A stretch of DNA of 6,181 bases, taken from contig PAWF01000039.1 of the NCBI GenBank assembly GCA_002714015.1, positions 1 through 6,181 of the forward strand, written 5' to 3'. Shown in pieces: positions 1 to 5,562 of the stretch. How positions within the stretch are numbered: the first letter of the stretch is position 1; the number at the start of each line of letters is the position of its first letter. The notes under the pieces were generated by a model, which ran no database searches, was not told the origin of the DNA, and saw nothing but the letters and a program-made list of their open reading frames with translations. The translations under genes and the position numbers were made by a program. Source of the DNA: Gammaproteobacteria bacterium (GTDB lineage: Bacteria > Pseudomonadota > Alphaproteobacteria > UBA828).

Positions 1-908
1 TTGCTGGTGGTATCCCTGTAATAAAGTCTATGAGGGAGGGTCTTGCAGGAAATAAGATTACTCGGGTTTTTGGAATTTTAAATGGTACATGTAATTTTAT
101 TCTCAGCAGAATGTATAATTCTATAGTTGAAGGTAAATCACTTGAATTTAATGATGTTTTAATCGAGGCTCAGCGTCTTGGATATGCAGAAAGTGAACCT
201 TCGACTGATATAGATGGTATTGATGCTGCTCATAAAATATGCCTTCTAAGTAGTATAGCATTTGGGACAAAACTAGATTTTAGAGCCATTCATATTGAGG
301 GTATCAGATATATAAGTGCCCTAGATATAGCTTACGCGGCTGAATTAGGTTATAGAGTTAAGCTTTTAGCTATAGCTAGAGAAACTCCAGATGGTATTGA
401 AGTAAGAGTTCACCCTTGTATGGTCTCAGAAAAAACCGCGATTGCTAGAGTAGATGGAGTAAATAACGCTGTCGGAGTAAATGGTGATTTTGTTGGTAAT
501 ACCATTTATGAAGGACCTGGGGCAGGAGGTAATGCTACGGCATCAGCGGTGGTTAGTGACTTAATCGATATTGCAAGAGATCAATACATATATCCTTTTG
601 GTATTGCTAACGCTAATCTACGAAATAGTAACTTTGTACCGATAGAAAGTATTGTAGGTCCGTATTACGTGCGCTTGATGCTTCTTGACCAGCCAGGAGT
701 GATAGCTGACATCGCTGCTTGTCTTCGTGATCAAAATGTATCTGTAGAGTCAATGTTGCAGCGTGCAAGAAAGCCAGGGGATGCTGTACCCGTAGTTTTG
801 ACAACTCATGAGGCAAAAGAAGGTGCTATTCGTAAGGCTCTTGAGTCGGTAGATAAGTTACCTGGTGTGGTAGAAAAGTCTCGTATGATAAGAATAGAAA
901 AATTCTAA
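1..908 (+). CDS. hom: Homoserine dehydrogenase, 5'-truncated
   Basis: This enzyme reduces L-aspartate-4-semialdehyde to L-homoserine with NAD(P)H, the branch step to threonine, methionine and isoleucine in the cytoplasm. The gene enters from the left edge, with its first complete codon at base 3. 301 residues are visible; the N-terminal NAD(P)-binding Rossmann part is outside the window. The visible part opens with AGGIPVIKSMREGLAGNKI and the family hallmark GILNGTCNFIL. The catalytic-domain signature DIDGIDAAHK follows at about visible residues 69-78, and its lysine (codon 234-236) is the expected catalytic residue. A C-terminal ACT domain runs from about base 663 (YYVRLMLLDQPGVIADIA) to the stop, the usual layout of bacterial homoserine dehydrogenases with allosteric feedback, typically by threonine. 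The ATG at 30 is internal and not the start. glpX follows after 30 nt, suggesting co-transcription. The family assignment is very secure; the regulatory role is inferred from the ACT domain. Confidence 0.97.
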   Translation, partial: AGGIPVIKSMREGLAGNKITRVFGILNGTCNFILSRMYNSIVEGKSLEFNDVLIEAQRLGYAESEPSTDIDGIDAAHKICLLSSIAFGTKLDFRAIHIEGIRYISALDIAYAAELGYRVKLLAIARETPDGIEVRVHPCMVSEKTAIARVDGVNNAVGVNGDFVGNTIYEGPGAGGNATASAVVSDLIDIARDQYIYPFGIANANLRNSNFVPIESIVGPYYVRLMLLDQPGVIADIAACLRDQNVSVESMLQRARKPGDAVPVVLTTHEAKEGAIRKALESVDKLPGVVEKSRMIRIEKF

Positions 909-938
909 GTCTATTTCAAAATGTAAAGCGAGGTAACA

Positions 939-1925
939 ATGGAGCGAGATGAACCTATTCTTTTGGACCGTAATCTGGCCCTTGAAGCCGTAAGAGTAAC
1001 TGAGTCTGCTGCCCGAGCTGCCTCTCGGCTTATAGGATGTGGTGATGAGGTTGCTGCTGATCAAGCCGCTGTTGATGCAATGAGGCGATCTTTAAATGCA
1101 TTGGATATTGAAGGCACAGTTGTTATTGGTGAGGGAGAGAGAGATGAAGCCCCGATGCTTTATATCGGAGAAAAGGTCGGTGCTGGAAATGGTCCTAAAC
1201 TTGATATTGCTCTTGACCCTTTGGAGGGAACAACTATTTGTGCTACTGGAGGTCCGAATGCGCTAGCGGTAATGGCCTTTGCAGAAGAAGGAGGATTTTT
1301 AAATGCTCCAGACACGTATATGGATAAAATTGCTATAGGTGATGGGTTGCCCTCTGACCTAGTAAATCTTGATGCTTCTCCAAAAGAAAACCTTAGAGAG
1401 TTATCAAAAGCAAAATACTGCGATATTAGTGACCTTATGGTTCTTATTCTTGATCGTCCAAGACATGAAGAGTTAGTCGCAAAAGTCCGAGAAAGTGGTG
1501 CGCGTATTCAATTAATAAGGGATGGTGATGTTGCGGGGGTTATTGCGACTACACGCCTAAATCCTACAGTTGATATTTATATGGGAATTGGAGGAGCTCC
1601 AGAAGGCGTATTAGCTGCTGCAGCCCTGCGGTGTATTGGCGGTCAGATGATGGGTCGTTTGACTTTTAGAAATGATGATGAAAAATCAAGAGCTAAGACA
1701 ATGGGCATTAAAGATCTTAATAAGTGTTATAATTTAGAGGAACTTGCTGGGGGTGAGGTGATGTTTGCGGCTACGGGTGTGACTGACGGAGCAATGTTAA
1801 AGGGTGTGCATACCTTTAAGGGTGGGGCTTATACTCACTCGGTGGTGATGCGATCCACCACTGGCACATTACGTTTAATCCAAGCTGAGCATGAATATAA
1901 TCGCGGGATAGCAGGTAGAGAGTAA
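939..1925 (+). CDS. glpX: Class II fructose-1,6-bisphosphatase
   Basis: GlpX hydrolyses fructose-1,6-bisphosphate to fructose-6-phosphate, the committed gluconeogenic step (also used in the Calvin cycle by autotrophs), using a divalent metal in the cytoplasm. The 328-residue product has the normal family length. Visible landmarks are LDRNLALEAVRVTE at about 9-22, DQAAVDAMR at 41-49, GEGERDEAPML at 63-73 and DPLEGTT at 93-99. D41, E65, D93, E96 and T98 sit at a constant offset of 8 from the metal and substrate ligands known in E. coli GlpX, so the active site appears intact. The lithium-sensitive inositol-phosphatase-like fold is expected. The ATG at 939 is preceded by a GAGG Shine-Dalgarno core at 930-933 with 5-nt spacing, which fixes the start. 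It lies between hom and recJ with short gaps, an order recurrent in Alphaproteobacteria. In some bacteria the enzyme also acts on sedoheptulose-1,7-bisphosphate, which sequence alone cannot decide. Confidence 0.97.
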   Translation: MERDEPILLDRNLALEAVRVTESAARAASRLIGCGDEVAADQAAVDAMRRSLNALDIEGTVVIGEGERDEAPMLYIGEKVGAGNGPKLDIALDPLEGTTICATGGPNALAVMAFAEEGGFLNAPDTYMDKIAIGDGLPSDLVNLDASPKENLRELSKAKYCDISDLMVLILDRPRHEELVAKVRESGARIQLIRDGDVAGVIATTRLNPTVDIYMGIGGAPEGVLAAAALRCIGGQMMGRLTFRNDDEKSRAKTMGIKDLNKCYNLEELAGGEVMFAATGVTDGAMLKGVHTFKGGAYTHSVVMRSTTGTLRLIQAEHEYNRGIAGRE

Positions 1926-1939
1926 GGGCTAGAAGTTTT

Positions 1940-3763
1940 TTGCAAACAGAAGAGAATAGTGGCAAAGAATCAGATATTATTTTAGACGTACATTCCTCTG
2001 TATCAGGTCTTTTATGGCGGTCAATGTGTTTGGATACACGTGCATCGATGGCAATCTCTCAGGCTAATGAAATACCCGAAGTGGTAGCTAGGGCAATAGT
2101 GGGTCGTGGAATTGCTAATGATGAAGTTGATACTTTTCTTAATCCTACCATAAGAGAATTGATGCCAGACCCTCTCAAATTTTGTGATATGAAGGTTGCA
2201 GTACTAAGGCTTGTAGAGGCCATATATAAAAATGAACTTATAGCAGTATTTGGAGATTACGATGTAGATGGAGCTACGTCCGGTGCTATCCTTTTACGTT
2301 ATTTGGAAGCTGTTGGAGGTAGGTGTATCAGTTATGTTCCTGATCGCTCTAAAGAAGGTTATGGTCCAAACACTAATGCAATGAAATATTTGGATTCTGC
2401 TGGAGCCAATATAGTAATTACTGTTGATTGTGGCATCTCATCATTTGAGCCCTTATCTGAAGCCAAAAAATTAGGGCTAGATGTTGTGGTTATAGATCAC
2501 CATGTTGCGGAAGCAAGACTTCCTGAGGCCATTGCTGTAGTTAACCCAAATAGATTAGATGAGCAAACAGGTTTTGGTGAGTTAGCTGCAGTAGGCGTAA
2601 CGTTCCTACTTGTGGTTGCCTTAAATAGTGAATTAAGAAAACAAGGTAGATTCTCTGAAAATAATAAATGGTCTGAGCCAGATTTATTAACATTTCTAGA
2701 TTTAGTTGCTTTAGGAACAGTTTGCGATGTTGTTCCTCTTATAGGTTTAAACCGTGCCTTTGTGAAGCAAGGTTTAAAAGTTATGGGCTGGAGAAAGAAT
2801 ATTGGAATTACAGCGCTTAGTGACATCGCTGAAATAGATACATTTCCCAATACTTATCATGCTGGTTTTGTTCTTGGACCAAGGTTAAATGCAGGAGGTA
2901 GAGTTGGGGAGCCAAGTCTTGGTACACGCTTGTTAGTTACAAACGATCGTTTTGAGGCCGACAGTATTACCAAAAAGTTAGAGATCTACAATAACGAAAG
3001 AAAGTTAATTGAATCTGATATTTTGGATGCCGCAATAAATCAAGTTATGGAGCGGGAGGCTGATAATGCAAAAGATCCTATTGTTTTTGCTGCAGGTGAT
3101 GGGTGGCACCCAGGTGTAACAGGAATTGTGGCAAGTAGACTAAAAGAAAAGTTTGAAAGACCTTCAATTGTTATAGCTTTTCATAATGATATTGGAAAAG
3201 CTTCATGTAGATCTATATATGGGGTAGATATTGGCTCAGCTGTTACTGCCGCTAGACAAGCTGGTCTAATAATTAATGGTGGAGGGCATAAAATGGCAGC
3301 TGGTTTTTCTTTGAAGGTTGATAAATTAAAGTCATTATCTAAGTTTATAAATGAGCGTCTTTCAGAATCTGTAAAAAATGCCATTAAAAATAGATGTTTA
3401 GACTTAGACGGAGTTATAAGTGTAGAAGGTGCAAATTTAGGATTAATAGATAAGTTGGAACAGCTCGGGCCATTTGGTGCAGGTAATAGTGAGCCAAAAT
3501 TTGCTATAGCAAGAGCAAGAATAAGCCGAAGTGATATAGTGGGGGATGGTCATGTGCGTTGTAATGTTTTAGGAGAGACTGGAGGTAAAATCCAAGCTAT
3601 TGCTTTCCGATGTGCTGATACTGCTCTTGGCAACTTCCTTCTCGCAAATGGTGATACTTTAGTTCATCTTGCTGGATACTTAAGAGTTAACCATTGGCGG
3701 GGTCGAAATAGTGCTCAATTTATTTTATTAGATGCTGCGCCTTGTGTCTCAACAAATAACTAA
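1940..3763 (+). CDS. recJ: Single-stranded-DNA-specific 5'-3' exonuclease RecJ
   Basis: RecJ degrades single-stranded DNA 5' to 3' in RecF-pathway recombination, mismatch repair and processing of stalled forks. The 607-residue product is of usual length. The DHH phosphoesterase core shows the metal-binding motifs in order: GDYDVDGATS (105-114; D106, D108, D110), VDCGISS (162-168), IDHH (185-188) and LGTVCDVVPL (258-267; D263). A DHHA1 domain follows, with GWHPGVTGIVASRL (388-401) and GGGHKMAAG (447-455), then a C-terminal OB-like part beginning near LGPFGAGNSEP (509-519). The start is assigned to TTG at 1940. The frame is open only from 1919, and the next methionine (M29, ATG at 2024) would remove conserved sequence (SVSGLLW, 20-26). 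The Shine-Dalgarno is weak, with AGAAG at 1931-1935. The gap to glpX is 14 nt, implying translational or operon coupling. One oddity is ASCRS at 421-425 where many RecJ proteins have GSGRS. The function call is secure; the exact start is less so. Confidence 0.96.
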   Translation: MQTEENSGKESDIILDVHSSVSGLLWRSMCLDTRASMAISQANEIPEVVARAIVGRGIANDEVDTFLNPTIRELMPDPLKFCDMKVAVLRLVEAIYKNELIAVFGDYDVDGATSGAILLRYLEAVGGRCISYVPDRSKEGYGPNTNAMKYLDSAGANIVITVDCGISSFEPLSEAKKLGLDVVVIDHHVAEARLPEAIAVVNPNRLDEQTGFGELAAVGVTFLLVVALNSELRKQGRFSENNKWSEPDLLTFLDLVALGTVCDVVPLIGLNRAFVKQGLKVMGWRKNIGITALSDIAEIDTFPNTYHAGFVLGPRLNAGGRVGEPSLGTRLLVTNDRFEADSITKKLEIYNNERKLIESDILDAAINQVMEREADNAKDPIVFAAGDGWHPGVTGIVASRLKEKFERPSIVIAFHNDIGKASCRSIYGVDIGSAVTAARQAGLIINGGGHKMAAGFSLKVDKLKSLSKFINERLSESVKNAIKNRCLDLDGVISVEGANLGLIDKLEQLGPFGAGNSEPKFAIARARISRSDIVGDGHVRCNVLGETGGKIQAIAFRCADTALGNFLLANGDTLVHLAGYLRVNHWRGRNSAQFILLDAAPCVSTNN

Positions 3764-3848
3764 CAAAACTTGTTTTAATTTTTTATGTGAGTCAGACAAC
3801 GAATTAGTTGATTTTTATATAAGTAAGGTTTAATTACACTTTTAGTGT

Positions 3849-3923
3849 GACCCCTTCGTCTATTGGTTAGGACATCAGGTTTTCATCCTGAAAAGAGGAG
3901 TTCGATTCTCCTAGGGGTCACCA
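3849..3923 (+). tRNA. tRNA-Glu (anticodon UUC), CCA encoded
   Basis: A full cloverleaf can be drawn by hand. The acceptor stem is GACCCCT/AGGGGTC (3849-3855 with 3913-3919). The D arm is GTCT-ATTGGTTA-GGAC, the anticodon arm TCAGG-TTTTCAT-CCTGA with TTC at positions 34-36, the variable loop a 4-nt AAAG, and the T arm AGGAG-TTCGATT-CTCCT. The discriminator is A at 3920, followed by genomic CCA at 3921-3923. U11-A24, U13-G22, A37 and the short variable loop (no position 47) match known glutamate tRNA identity features. It reads GAA/GAG codons and also supplies glutamyl-tRNA for haem synthesis where that C5 route is used. It lies 85 nt after recJ on the same strand. A possible but weak promoter is TTGATT (3808-3813) with TTTAAT (3829-3834), 15-nt spacer. 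Its last 14 bases recur at 4069-4082. Confidence 0.97.
3910..3923 (+). repeat. 14-bp direct repeat, copy 1 (tRNA-Glu 3' end)
   Basis: CCTAGGGGTCACCA covers the end of the T stem, the 3' acceptor strand, the discriminator and CCA of tRNA-Glu. An exact second copy lies at 4069-4082, 159 bp later start to start. The 3' end of a tRNA gene is the classic target of tyrosine-recombinase integration, so this copy would be the attachment-site half that keeps the tRNA functional. The repeat is seen directly; the attachment role is inferred. Confidence 0.75.
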
Positions 3924-3959
3924 CTTTGAACATTAAACTCCTCAAAAGTTTTTACTTTT

Positions 3960-4003
3960 AAAGGGAGCTAAATGCTCTTTATTGCTTTATAACCCTTTTT
4001 TTT
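3960..4003 (+). terminator. Possible intrinsic terminator after tRNA-Glu
   Basis: AAAGGG (3960-3965) can pair with CCCTTT (3993-3998), enclosing a small inner hairpin AGC-TAAAT-GCT built around 3966-3976, and the structure ends in an 8-base T run (3996-4003). An alternative fold pairs GGGAGC (3963-3968) with GCTCTT (3974-3979) using two G-U pairs. Position and T run suit termination of the tRNA and/or recJ transcript. The loop is large and the stem modest, so this is tentative. The T run is also complementary to an A run at 4011-4017, which could work on the other strand. Confidence 0.4.
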
Positions 4004-4068
4004 ACTTTATAAAAAAACGCTCTAAGCCTTTGGTGTATATCCAGAAAATCTGCTTGAAGCATGAGCAC

Positions 4069-4082
4069 CCTAGGGGTCACCA
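4069..4082 (+). repeat. 14-bp direct repeat, copy 2 (orphan tRNA-Glu tail)
   Basis: This is an exact copy of the last 14 bases of tRNA-Glu (3910-3923), with mismatches immediately on both sides. No tRNA body precedes it: there is no matching 5' acceptor strand, T arm or anticodon arm. It therefore looks like the far attachment site of a lost or shrunken insertion, or the last trace of a decayed tRNA copy. The 145 bp between the copies hold no gene, so no integrase is left inside. Confidence 0.7.
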
Positions 4083-4100
4083 GTATTAAAAAAAGCATAT

Positions 4101-4159
4101 AAAAAACAATAAGATATAATAGTTTATTAATTCTTTATATCTACTATTTTCTGCTTATT
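4101..4159 (-). terminator. Possible A/T-rich terminator of the leftward SDR-PPOX operon
   Basis: Two short inverted repeats nest here: AATAAG (4108-4113) with CTTATT (4154-4159), and AATAGT (4118-4123) with ACTATT (4143-4148). Read on the minus strand, the stem is followed at once by G and six T residues (A run at 4101-4106), with a further T run from the A run at 4087-4093. It begins 17 bp beyond the PPOX stop codon, a natural place for a terminator. The stem is A/T-rich and imperfect, so the call is tentative. Confidence 0.35.
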
Positions 4160-4176
4160 TATGGGGTAAGTACTAT

Positions 4177-4584
4177 CTAGCTTTGCCAACTTAGAATTCT
4201 TGAGGGAATAAGTTCCAATAATACCCAATCAGTTTTTTTAGACCATATCTCCAGAGTCTTTTTAATTTTTATCTTTTCTGAATAATAAATTGGTACAAGC
4301 TTAAGGGCTAATTCACGGCCTCCTGTATTCTTTAACTTAACTATTCCCTCAATTGTTACCCATGCTTCAGGGGCCCCGACAGGGTCATGAACTGTAACAC
4401 ATGCGCGGTTATCATTCTTTAAGCGAGTTATTTTTCCAGTGTCTCGAGAAGAGAACATTCTTAACGTTTCACCATTCCATTCATACCATAATGGTATAGC
4501 ATTAGGTGAGCCATCAGGATTTAGCGTTACCAAGCTTGCTATTCGAGTTTTTTTTAAAAATACGTCGATTGTAGATTTATCCAT
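4177..4584 (-). CDS. PPOX-class split-barrel flavin/F420-type oxidoreductase
   Basis: This 135-residue cytoplasmic protein belongs to the pyridoxamine-5'-phosphate-oxidase-like split beta-barrel superfamily, whose members bind FMN, F420 or haem at a dimer interface. Typical sequence is visible. An N-terminal helix (TIDVFLKKTRIASL, 5-18) leads into the strand pair LVTLNPDGSPNAIPLWYEW (18-36). FSSRDTGKITRLKNDNRACVTV (44-65) holds the usual phosphate-binding Ser/Lys region, and AWVTIEGIVKL (74-84) follows. The length fits small stand-alone PPOX proteins rather than true PdxH, so pyridoxal-phosphate synthesis is unlikely. The ATG (4582-4584) has a strong Shine-Dalgarno AGGTGAGG (4594-4601 on the minus strand) with 9-nt spacing. 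It starts 23 nt after the SDR stop and is probably co-transcribed with it. Cofactor and substrate cannot be read from sequence; detoxifying or redox roles are possible. The family call is fairly sure, the function unknown. Confidence 0.82.
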   Translation of the reverse strand: MDKSTIDVFLKKTRIASLVTLNPDGSPNAIPLWYEWNGETLRMFSSRDTGKITRLKNDNRACVTVHDPVGAPEAWVTIEGIVKLKNTGGRELALKLVPIYYSEKIKIKKTLEIWSKKTDWVLLELIPSRILSWQS

Positions 4585-4607
4585 TGAATTTTACCTCACC
4601 TAATAAT

Positions 4608-5378
4608 TCAGTTTGCGCTTCCTGCAGACGAGCCACCATCTATAGGTAGTGCAATGCCTGTTATCCAGGATGCATCTTCAGAAGCCAAATAAGCAAAGCC
4701 GGATGCAACGTCTTCAGGCTTACCAATTCTTCCAATAGGATGCAACGATTCTATATATTTCTTAGTTTTCTCTGGGTTATCCTGTGACTTAAGAAAGCTA
4801 TCAGCCATTGGAGTTTTAACAAAACCTGGGCAAATGCAGTTTACTCGTATCCCTTCAGGTGCTCCATCAATTGCCATACAGCGAGTCAGCATAATAACTC
4901 CTGCTTTTGCAGTAGAATAACTATGTTGTCCGGGCATACCTATTAAGCCAGCAACAGATGCTGTATTTAATATAACTCCTCCGTTTTGTGCTTTAAAATA
5001 TGGCCAGATAGCTTTTGAAGTACGGTATATACTTTTTAAATTGACATCCAATTCAATATCCCAGTCCTCACTTGATAATTTTTCAACGGTTCCGACCATT
5101 GGAATACCAGCATTATTCACTAAAATATCAATTCCACCAAGTATGGAGATAGTTTTATCAATCATATTATAAATATCTTGATCTATTGTTACATCAGCAT
5201 TAATCCAATAAATGTCTTGATATAGCTTTGATAAATCATTGGTAACATCTTCTGCTAGTTTACAGTTTATATCTGCTAACATGACCTTAGCACCCTCTTT
5301 TAAAAAACGACGCACTATTGCTTCTCCTATTCCTGAGGATCCTCCGGTTACTAATGCACGTTTATTTTGAAGTTGCAT
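4608..5378 (-). CDS. SDR-family NAD(P)-dependent dehydrogenase/reductase
   Basis: This is a classical short-chain dehydrogenase of 256 residues, a cytoplasmic single-domain Rossmann enzyme that oxidises or reduces a hydroxyl/carbonyl group. The cofactor-binding glycine motif TGGSSGIG lies at 11-18. D36 at the end of the second strand (VMLADIN) favours NAD(H) over NADP(H). D62-V63, NNAG (88-91) and the catalytic set N113, S141, Y154 and K158 (YSTAK) are all present, as are PG (184-185) and the C-terminal GIALPIDGG. Nothing appears broken. The sequence resembles the 3-oxoacyl-ACP-reductase/glucose-dehydrogenase-like group, whose names do not predict substrate, so I give no symbol. The ATG at 5376-5378 has a GGAG core (5389-5392, minus strand) 10 nt upstream. 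It is the first gene of a leftward pair with the PPOX-class gene and diverges from the 2OG-Fe(II) oxygenase gene across 184 bp, which may indicate a shared catabolic role. Confidence 0.93.
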   Translation of the reverse strand: MQLQNKRALVTGGSSGIGEAIVRRFLKEGAKVMLADINCKLAEDVTNDLSKLYQDIYWINADVTIDQDIYNMIDKTISILGGIDILVNNAGIPMVGTVEKLSSEDWDIELDVNLKSIYRTSKAIWPYFKAQNGGVILNTASVAGLIGMPGQHSYSTAKAGVIMLTRCMAIDGAPEGIRVNCICPGFVKTPMADSFLKSQDNPEKTKKYIESLHPIGRIGKPEDVASGFAYLASEDASWITGIALPIDGGSSAGSAN

Positions 5379-5455
5379 ATTAGTTTTTCTCCGTATTAAG
5401 TATAGAACAGCTTATTAGGAAGTTATTAGCTATACATTTATTTATTCGATATAAA

Positions 5456-5482
5456 CTTATAAATATAATTGAAAATTGTCAT
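5456..5482 (-). promoter_or_regulatory. Possible promoter for the SDR-PPOX operon
   Basis: On the minus strand ATGACA (5477-5482, -35-like, five of six to TTGACA) is followed 15 nt later by TATAAG (5456-5461, -10-like, five of six to TATAAT). It would give a leader of about 70 nt before the SDR start codon. The spacer is shorter than the ideal 17 and the region is A/T-rich, so chance matches are likely. Confidence 0.3.
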
Positions 5483-5525
5483 AGTTTTTTAACGTTATGA
5501 TTTGTTCTTTAGACTAACACCTATA

Positions 5526-5534
5526 TGCTATAAT
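5526..5534 (+). promoter_or_regulatory. Extended -10 promoter for the 2OG-Fe(II) oxygenase gene
   Basis: TGCTATAAT is a perfect extended -10 element (TGn plus consensus TATAAT at 5529-5534). No convincing -35 hexamer lies 16-18 bp upstream, which is acceptable for extended -10 promoters. A start site near 5541 would give a short leader of about 20 nt before the ATG at 5563. No operator palindrome is obvious around it. Confidence 0.6.
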
Positions 5535-5562
5535 ACTTAGAATAGTTGGAAAAATATTAATT

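Larger units (their letters stand above)
3764..4176. other. Intergenic stretch without protein genes (recJ to PPOX gene)
   Basis: This 413-bp interval between the rightward recJ and the leftward PPOX-class gene contains tRNA-Glu, the terminator-like structures, and the duplicated 14-bp tRNA tail. I see no credible protein-coding frame in it. The part after the tRNA (3924-4068 and 4083-4176) is very A/T-rich with many A and T runs and shows no recognisable transposase, integrase or small RNA. Confidence 0.7.

Noticed and set aside
613..1064. Minus-strand open frames at 613-816 and 858-1064
   Set aside because: They lie antisense to the strongly conserved hom and glpX sequences, show no recognisable domain and have no good ribosome-binding site; they are shadows of the real genes.
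2497..3384. Minus-strand open frames at 2497-2850 and 3181-3384
   Set aside because: Both are antisense to recJ, low in complexity and without family resemblance; the recJ frame is unbroken and carries all its motifs.
3764..3784. AAAAC-TT-GTTTT followed by AATTTTTT right after the recJ stop, terminator-like
   Set aside because: The loop would be only two bases, or the stem only four A-T pairs if opened, so it is too weak to call as an intrinsic terminator in A/T-rich DNA.
4018..4082. Possible decayed second tRNA-Glu ahead of the orphan tail (CG.TCTA, TTGGT and CC.GAAAA fragments)
   Set aside because: The matches need several gaps, and no 5' acceptor strand or T arm is present. Only the last 14 bases are convincing.
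5399..5404. TATACT on the minus strand as a -10 for the SDR gene
   Set aside because: Transcription would begin at about the Shine-Dalgarno site, leaving no usable leader, and no -35 element is seen upstream.
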